A DNA stretch of 5,328 bases from assembly GCA_023264755.1 (NCBI GenBank), contig JAHFVB010000099.1, positions 6,143 through 11,470 on the forward strand. The letters are read 5' to 3'. The position numbers and the translations under genes are program-made. Of this stretch, positions 1 through 5,328 are shown piece after piece. How positions within the stretch are numbered: position 1 is the first letter of the stretch; every line of letters starts with the position of its first letter. This stretch comes from Mycobacterium sp. GTDB lineage: Bacteria; Actinomycetota; Actinomycetes; Mycobacteriales; Mycobacteriaceae. Under the pieces are notes generated by a model. The model saw nothing but the letters and a program-made list of their open reading frames with translations, was not told the DNA's origin and made no database searches.

Positions 1-2
1 AG

Positions 3-740
3 CGCCGCAACGAAGTCGTCAACGCGCTCAACGACGAACGGCTCGCCGACGTGCTGCAGGAGCTGTCGGAAAGCGAGCAGGCCGCACTGCTCGATCAGAT
101 GGACACCGAACGCGCAGCGGATGTGCTCGAAGCGATGGATCCCGACGACGCCGCGGACCTCCTCGGCGAGCTGGGGGCAACGCAGGCCGAGGCACTGTTG
201 GCGCGCATGGATCCGGAGGACTCCGAACCGGTGCGCCGGCTGCTCAAGCACTCCCCCGACACCGCGGGCGGCCTGATGACGTCCAATCCGGTGGTGCTCG
301 GACCCGGAACCACCGTCGCGGAGGCGTTGGCCCGAGTGCGCGATCCCGACCTCACCCCGGCGCTGGCCTCGTTGGCCTTCGTCGTTCGTCCGCCGACCTC
401 TACTCCGACGGGGCGCTACATCGGTTGTGTCCACCTGCAGCGGCTGCTGCGCGAACCGCCGTCTTCGCTGGTCAGTGGCGTGGTCGACACGGATCTACCG
501 ACCCTCCTGCCGGAGGACAAGCTGGCCGCGGTGACGCGCTACTTCGCCGCCTACAACCTGGTGTGCGGACCGGTGGTCTACGAGGAGAACCACCTACTCG
601 GCGCGGTGAGCGTCGACGACGTACTCGACCACTTGCTGCCGCACGATTGGCGCGTGCGCTCCGACGAACCGGACCTGCCGACCGCGAGCACCGACTCCCA
701 GCCCGAGGTGGCCACGCCGGCGCCCGGTAGTACGTCATGA
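3..740 (+). CDS. MgtE N-domain/CBS domain protein, 3' part (Rv1232c-like)
   Basis: The gene runs in from the left edge: the frame is open from base 3, so the GTG at 51 need not be its start. The 245 visible residues begin with MgtE-N type helical repeats, visible as recurring 'MDxxxAADxLxxL' blocks (MDTERAADVLEAMD, then MDPDDAADLLGEL). A CBS pair follows, the first around LMTSNPVVL...VAEAL and the second around VVDTDLPTLLPEDKLAAV to SVDDVLDHLL. A polar Pro/Ser/Thr tail ends the protein. In MgtE magnesium channels this N-CBS module is the cytosolic Mg2+-sensing gate, but here the five-helix channel domain is absent and the protein stops after CBS2. From memory the M. tuberculosis counterpart is about 435 residues, so roughly 190 may be missing. 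The stop codon overlaps the next start (ATGA), implying translational coupling to the DUF1003 gene. A role in Mg2+ or nucleotide sensing is inference. Confidence 0.85.
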   Translation, partial: RRNEVVNALNDERLADVLQELSESEQAALLDQMDTERAADVLEAMDPDDAADLLGELGATQAEALLARMDPEDSEPVRRLLKHSPDTAGGLMTSNPVVLGPGTTVAEALARVRDPDLTPALASLAFVVRPPTSTPTGRYIGCVHLQRLLREPPSSLVSGVVDTDLPTLLPEDKLAAVTRYFAAYNLVCGPVVYEENHLLGAVSVDDVLDHLLPHDWRVRSDEPDLPTASTDSQPEVATPAPGSTS

Positions 741-1261
741 GCGACCTGGCGGGCCGCCAGCGGCTGGACACCCCCCAAACGTCGCGCCGGCGGTTCACAC
801 CGCGCGTGGACATCGAGGCCGTCGGCCGGTTCAGCGAGTCGATCGCACGCTTTCTCGGTACCGGGCGCTACCTCGCCATGCAGACGGTGATGGTGATCGT
901 GTGGATCGGCCTGAACCTCTTCGCCGTGAAACTGCAGTGGGATCCCTATCCCTTCATCTTGCTGAACCTCGCGTTCTCCACCCAGGCGGCCTATGCCGCC
1001 CCGCTGATCCTGCTGGCGCAGAACCGCCAGGAGAATCGCGACCGGGTGTCGCTCGAGGAGGACCGGCGCCGTGCCGAACAGACCAAGGCCGACACCGAAT
1101 ACCTCGCCAGGGAGCTCGCCGCGCTGCGCGTCGCGGTCGGTGAAGTCGCCACTCGGGACTACCTGCGACGGGAACTGGAAGAGGTGCTCGACTTGCTCCA
1201 CGAACTCAAGTCGTCCAAGTCGAAGAAACAAGCTAAGAGCATTGCGGCAACAGAGGAATGA
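737..1261 (+). CDS. DUF1003 small membrane protein (Rv1231c-like)
   Basis: This 174-residue protein carries the DUF1003 signature: two transmembrane segments at about 44-64 (YLAMQTVMVIVWIGLNLFA) and 72-94, joined by WDPYPFILLNLAFSTQAAYAAP, then the typical QNRQENRDR stretch. A highly charged helix rich in Glu, Arg, Leu and Lys follows (about 98-160) and probably forms a coiled coil in the cytosol. The N terminus (1-43) is basic and soluble. Family function is unknown. The ATG overlaps the TGA of the upstream MgtE-N/CBS gene (ATGA), and no clear Shine-Dalgarno is seen, so translation by coupling is likely. A 73-bp gap follows. I infer that the two proteins act together at the inner membrane; nothing here shows a substrate. 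Confidence 0.9.
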   Translation: MSDLAGRQRLDTPQTSRRRFTPRVDIEAVGRFSESIARFLGTGRYLAMQTVMVIVWIGLNLFAVKLQWDPYPFILLNLAFSTQAAYAAPLILLAQNRQENRDRVSLEEDRRRAEQTKADTEYLARELAALRVAVGEVATRDYLRRELEEVLDLLHELKSSKSKKQAKSIAATEE

Positions 1262-1269
1262 CAAGTCTG

Positions 1270-1275
1270 TATGGT
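1270..1275 (+). promoter_or_regulatory. possible -10 box for the transglycosylase gene
   Basis: TATGGT fits the mycobacterial SigA-type TANNNT -10. Seventeen bases upstream, GCAACA (1247-1252) shares only the final ACA with TTGACA. Transcription would begin near 1282, giving a 5' leader of about 50 bases that contains the AGGA ribosome site at 1323-1326. The only other TA in the gap, TAGGAC at 1322-1327, lacks the final T. Confidence 0.3.
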
Positions 1276-1288
1276 GACTTGGTTCACA
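1273..1288. promoter_or_regulatory. candidate CRP/FNR-type operator
   Basis: GGTGA-CTTGGT-TCACA matches the CRP-family palindrome TGTGA-N6-TCACA at 9 of 10 half-site bases. It lies in the only sizeable gap of the + strand block, upstream of the transglycosylase gene. It overlaps a TANNNT box (TATGGT, 1270-1275), which would suit repression. If transcription instead began at the GTG at 1335, the operator would be centred about 54 bases upstream, a position compatible with activation. Mycobacteria have a cAMP-responsive CRP (Rv3676 in M. tuberculosis) that binds this kind of site; binding here is inference. Confidence 0.5.
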
Positions 1289-1334
1289 CGTTTGCCCGCT
1301 GAGATTCGGTCACCGCAGAGCTAGGACGGTTCCA

Positions 1335-2573
1335 GTGCACATTGGGGGTTCCGCCGCCCTCAGGGCGGCGCGGCATCGCGTGGCCCGCGCCGTGCGTTCG
1401 CCGTGGTTCGGCGGCCTGCTGATCGCCCCCGTCGTGCTCGCCTCCGCAGCCGGTGCCGCCCCGCCCCTGCACGAGCACGCGATGAGCGACAACGGCATCA
1501 CGCCGCTGGCCGCGGTCGCGAACACCGGCGCCAATTCCACGACGATCGTGGCGGCGACCCGCCCCCTGCCGTTCTTCCGCATCGCGATGGCGAACGTGTC
1601 CGCCCCGCCGCCCGCCGTCGTGGTGAATTCGCCAGGCAGCCTTCGCATTCCGATGATCGTGTTGACCGCCTATCAGAACGCCGAACGGATGATGGCCGCG
1701 GCCTACCCAGGTTGCGGCATCAGCTGGAACCTGCTCGCCGGCATCGGCCGCATCGAGTCGGTGCACGCCAACGGAGGCGCGACCGACGCCCGCGGCACCG
1801 CCATCAACCCGATCTACGGGCCCACGCTGGACGGCACCCTGGCCGGCAACGAAACCATCGTCCAGAGCGTGCAGGCCGGTCGGGTCACCTACGCCCGCGC
1901 GTTGGGCCCGATGCAGTTCCTGCCGGGCACGTGGGCGCGCTACGCGTCCGACGGCGACGGCGACGGCAAGGCCGACGTCCAGAACGTCTTCGATTCGAGC
2001 CTGGCCGCGGCGCGCTACCTCTGCAGCGGCGGGCTCAACCTGCGCGATCCGCACCAGGTGATGACCGCGATCCTGCGGTACAACAACTCGACCGCCTACG
2101 CCAGCAACGTCCTGGGCTGGGCGGCGGCGTACGCGACCGGTGTCGTGCCCGTCGACCTACCGCCGATCACCGGTTCGAATCCCCTCGGCGACGCCCACCT
2201 GGACTCCAACCCGGAGGGGTTGGGCCCAGGGCTGCCACTCAACGCCGTCGGCCTGCCCGCGAACGATCCCCTTGCCGTGGTGCCGCTGCTCGGCCCCGGT
2301 CGGTCCGACGTAGCCGGGCAGCTCGGCGTGCCGGTGGGCGCACCGCTGCCCGGCCCGCAGGCGCCCGCACAGAACTGCGCGATCTTCTGTCTGCAGGCGC
2401 CACCGACCCCCGCCGTGGTGGCCCCAGCCGGCCAGAACTGCCAGGTGTTCTGCCTGCAAGCCCCGCCGTCCACCGAGCCCCAGACCCCGCCCGCGGCGGG
2501 GTTCCCGCCGCCGCCGGCCACCGATGCGGCACCGGTCGGGCCGCCGCCCGGGCCGGCCGTTCCACCGGCCTGA
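1335..2573 (+). CDS. secreted or anchored MltB-type lytic transglycosylase (Rv1230c-like)
   Basis: This 412-residue protein would cleave the MurNAc-GlcNAc bond of peptidoglycan outside the membrane. An Arg-rich start (10-21) and hydrophobic stretch (about 25-42, GGLLIAPVVLASAAGAA) form a signal peptide or anchor. The SLT_2/MltB-like domain spans about 105-270: ISWNLLAGIGRIES carries the presumed catalytic Glu141, and LGPMQFLPGTW (190-200) is the characteristic core motif. DGDGDGKAD (206-214) resembles the EF-hand calcium loop of MltB. Residues 275-412 are a low-complexity Pro/Gly/Ala tail with two copies of QNCxxFCLQAPP. The GTG at 1335 has AGGA eight bases upstream; a later GTG at 1380 is possible but has no good ribosome site and would shorten the basic region. 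M. tuberculosis annotations call this family a membrane protein. Enzymatic activity is inferred from motifs. Confidence 0.88.
   Translation: MHIGGSAALRAARHRVARAVRSPWFGGLLIAPVVLASAAGAAPPLHEHAMSDNGITPLAAVANTGANSTTIVAATRPLPFFRIAMANVSAPPPAVVVNSPGSLRIPMIVLTAYQNAERMMAAAYPGCGISWNLLAGIGRIESVHANGGATDARGTAINPIYGPTLDGTLAGNETIVQSVQAGRVTYARALGPMQFLPGTWARYASDGDGDGKADVQNVFDSSLAAARYLCSGGLNLRDPHQVMTAILRYNNSTAYASNVLGWAAAYATGVVPVDLPPITGSNPLGDAHLDSNPEGLGPGLPLNAVGLPANDPLAVVPLLGPGRSDVAGQLGVPVGAPLPGPQAPAQNCAIFCLQAPPTPAVVAPAGQNCQVFCLQAPPSTEPQTPPAAGFPPPPATDAAPVGPPPGPAVPPA
1352..1370 (+). other. GC-rich hairpin at the start of the transglycosylase gene
   Basis: CGCCGCCC and GGGCGGCG form a perfect 8-bp stem around a TCA loop. 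It begins 14 bases after the GTG start codon, within codons 6 to 12. It has no following T-run. In mRNA it could slow initiation; it could equally be a by-product of Ala/Arg codon use at high GC. Confidence 0.4.
2370..2468 (+). repeat. two copies of a 12-codon Cys motif in the transglycosylase tail
   Basis: Residues 346-357 (QNCAIFCLQAPP) and 367-378 (QNCQVFCLQAPP) are the same motif with two substitutions. The DNA copies are 2370-2405 and 2433-2468. They differ at several third positions (for example TGT/TGC and CAG/CAA), so the duplication is not recent or is held by protein-level selection. Each copy holds a Cys-x3-Cys pair, giving four cysteines in an otherwise Pro/Ala-rich extracytoplasmic tail. 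Confidence 0.85.
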
Positions 2574-2592
2574 CCCCGGGCCGACGGTGCAC

Positions 2593-2622
2593 TTCGGAGC
2601 CCGTCCGGCGGCGGCCTAGACT
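2593..2622 (+). promoter_or_regulatory. candidate leaderless promoter of mrp
   Basis: TAGACT at 2617-2622 matches TANNNT and is followed by seven bases and then the ATG at 2630. A start of transcription at that A would give a leaderless mRNA, common in mycobacteria. TTCGGA at 2593-2598, 18 bases upstream, is a weak -35. No convincing Shine-Dalgarno precedes the ATG, which agrees with leaderless translation. Confidence 0.5.
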
Positions 2623-2629
2623 GACGTCG

Positions 2630-3757
2630 ATGTCCTCGAACCCCACCGACCTGGAAGCAGCGGTCCGCGCCGCGCTCGCCAAGGTCGTAGACCCCGAACT
2701 ACGCAGGCCGATCACCGAGGTCGGCATGGTGAAGAACGTCACCGCGGCCCCCGATGGCACGGTGCACGTGGAGATCTACCTGACGACGTCGGCATGTCCG
2801 AAGAAGTCGGAGATCACCGACCGGGTTCGGCAGGCGGTCGCCGACGTACCCGGTACCGGCGCTACCACCGTCACCCTCGACGTCATGGACGACGACCAAC
2901 GCACCGCACTGCGCAAGCTGCTGCGCGGAGACTCCCGCGAGCCCGTCATCCCGTTCGCCCAACCCGGATCGCTGACCCGCGTCTATGCGGTGGCCTCGGG
3001 CAAGGGCGGCGTCGGGAAGTCCAGCGTCACGGTGAACCTGGCCGCCGCGCTGGCCGCCCGCGGGCTGTCGGTCGGGGTGCTGGACGCCGACATCTACGGC
3101 CACTCGGTGCCGCGGATGATGGGCACCACCGACCGCCCGACCCAGGTCGAATCGATGATCCTGCCACCCGTCGCGCACGACGTGAAGGTCATCTCGATCG
3201 CCATGTTCACCCAGGGCAATACCCCGGTGGTGTGGCGCGGGCCGATGTTGCACCGGGCCCTGCAGCAGTTCCTGGCCGACGTCTACTGGGGCGACCTCGA
3301 CGTGCTGTTGTTGGACCTGCCGCCCGGAACCGGTGACATCGCGATCTCGGTGTCGCAATTGATCCCCGGCGCCGAGATCCTGGTCGTGACCACCCCTCAG
3401 CTGGCGGCCGCCGAAGTAGCGGAACGCGCGGGGGCGATCGCCCTGCAGACGCGGCAGCGCATCGTCGGCGTGGTCGAGAACATGGTCGACGGCCCGGTCA
3501 TCAAGATGTTCGGCGAGGGCGGCGGACGTCAGGTCGCCGAGAGCCTCACCCGTGCCGTCGGCGCGGACGTACCGCTGCTGGGTCAGGTTCCGCTGGATCC
3601 CGAGCTGGTGGCCGCGGGCGACTCCGGGGTGCCGCTGGTGCTCAGCGCGCCCGACTCCATCGCAGGCAAGGCCTTGCTGGCCATCGCCGACCGGTTGGCC
3701 TCCCGCAAGCGGGGGCTGGTCGGGATGTCGTTGAATCTGGATCCCGTCGCTCGCTAG
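2630..3757 (+). CDS. mrp: Mrp/NBP35/ApbC-type Fe-S cluster carrier ATPase
   Basis: This 375-residue protein belongs to the cytosolic P-loop ATPases that carry and transfer iron-sulfur clusters. Residues 7-86 are a MIP18/DUF59 domain (VVDPELRRPITEVGM and ACPKKSEIT, with the only cysteine, Cys56). The ATPase domain runs from about 116 to 355: deviant Walker A ASGKGGVGKSS (122-132), LDADIYGHSVPRMMG (151-165), VVWRGPMLHRALQQFLADVYWGDLD in two steps, and LLLDLPPGTGD (226-236). The C-terminal CxxC that bridges Mrp dimers in many bacteria is absent. As I recall the M. tuberculosis protein lacks it too, so this may be the actinobacterial form. The start is chosen at ATG 2630 because DUF59 begins right after it and the -10 box is well placed; the frame is open far upstream only as a shadow of the preceding gene. 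The stop codon lies within the terminal hairpin. Confidence 0.95.
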   Translation: MSSNPTDLEAAVRAALAKVVDPELRRPITEVGMVKNVTAAPDGTVHVEIYLTTSACPKKSEITDRVRQAVADVPGTGATTVTLDVMDDDQRTALRKLLRGDSREPVIPFAQPGSLTRVYAVASGKGGVGKSSVTVNLAAALAARGLSVGVLDADIYGHSVPRMMGTTDRPTQVESMILPPVAHDVKVISIAMFTQGNTPVVWRGPMLHRALQQFLADVYWGDLDVLLLDLPPGTGDIAISVSQLIPGAEILVVTTPQLAAAEVAERAGAIALQTRQRIVGVVENMVDGPVIKMFGEGGGRQVAESLTRAVGADVPLLGQVPLDPELVAAGDSGVPLVLSAPDSIAGKALLAIADRLASRKRGLVGMSLNLDPVAR

Positions 3758-3775
3758 GCGGTACGCCGCCTAGCG
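3752..3775. terminator. shared bidirectional hairpin between mrp and htrA
   Basis: CGCTAGGCGG and CCGCCTAGCG form a perfect 10-bp stem around the loop TACG. The left arm contains the mrp TAG stop (3755-3757), and the right arm ends two bases from the htrA stop (3778-3780, read on the other strand). No T-run follows on either side, as is usual for mycobacterial terminators. Read from either strand it would fold, so it probably ends both convergent transcripts. Confidence 0.7.
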
Positions 3776-3777
3776 GC

Positions 3778-5306
<1,529 letters not shown>

Positions 5307-5313
5307 GTCCTTC

Positions 5314-5319
5314 ACGTTA
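5314..5319 (-). promoter_or_regulatory. possible -10 box for htrA and its small upstream ORF
   Basis: TAACGT on the minus strand fits TANNNT and ends seven bases before the ATG at 5306. The matching -35 would lie beyond the window, so only half of the promoter can be judged. The TAA also reads as the stop of the possible rseA end. Confidence 0.35.
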
Positions 5320-5328
5320 CCGGCGTTT
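5317..5328 (-). CDS. possible last codons of the upstream gene (rseA?)
   Basis: On the minus strand the first frame from the edge reads AAA CGC CGG TAA, that is K-R-R-stop. RseA of M. tuberculosis, as I remember it, ends in a similar basic tail (...VRR), and rseA sits directly upstream of htrA there with a gap of about 60 bases. This stop would leave a 60-base gap to the htrA GTG. Four codons are too few to prove identity; it rests on position and the RR ending. Confidence 0.3.
   Translation of the reverse strand, partial: KRR

Noticed and set aside
578..1264. 228-codon minus-strand open frame across the MgtE-N/CBS and DUF1003 genes
   Set aside because: It opposes two genes with clear family motifs and shows no domain of its own.
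1273..1314. Inverted repeat GGTGAC ... GTCACC in the gap before the transglycosylase gene
   Set aside because: Six-base arms 30 bases apart are expected by chance; the left arm is better explained as part of the CRP-like site.
1284..2054. 256-codon minus-strand open frame opposite the transglycosylase gene
   Set aside because: His/Gly/Arg-rich antisense translation without motifs; the sense strand has the SLT core.
1403..2629. Open frame upstream of mrp, seemingly making mrp a 784-residue protein
   Set aside because: It is Arg/Pro/Ala-rich shadow of the transglycosylase gene; the recognisable DUF59 domain begins just after ATG 2630.

Overview
The window looks like ordinary core chromosome of a high-GC actinobacterium, most probably a Mycobacterium/Mycolicibacterium species. 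This rests on strong GC bias at third codon positions, GTG starts, several TANNNT -10-like boxes close to start codons, and proteins that closely resemble, as I remember them, M. tuberculosis Rv1232c, Rv1231c, Rv1230c, Mrp (Rv1229c) and HtrA (Rv1223). The species cannot be named from the sequence alone.

Left part (1-3757, + strand): the 3' part of a gene for a soluble MgtE-N/CBS protein; a 4-base ATGA overlap with a small DUF1003 membrane protein gene; a 73-bp gap with a CRP-like palindrome; a secreted or membrane-anchored MltB-type lytic transglycosylase with a Pro-rich tail carrying two copies of a Cys motif; and, after 56 bp, mrp, an Fe-S carrier P-loop ATPase that looks as if it is read from a leaderless promoter. 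A perfect 10-bp-arm hairpin at 3752-3775 closes this side.

Right part (3778-5328, - strand): htrA, a membrane-anchored S1C serine protease with a PDZ domain, runs towards mrp and ends 20 bp from it. Just upstream is a 17-codon candidate leaderless ORF whose TGA overlaps the htrA GTG. The last codons at the window edge (KRR-stop) could be the end of rseA, the anti-sigma-E gene that precedes htrA in mycobacteria.

HtrA and the transglycosylase both act in the cell envelope. The MgtE-N/CBS and DUF1003 pair may form a two-gene membrane-associated unit, and Mrp is a cytosolic Fe-S maturation factor. No mobile element, CRISPR array, tRNA or rRNA was seen, and no stretch over 300 bases lacks a gene. 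I see no new multi-gene system. The items most worth a second look are the CRP-like site, the duplicated Cys motif, the leaderless small ORF before htrA, and the absence of tatB after htrA.
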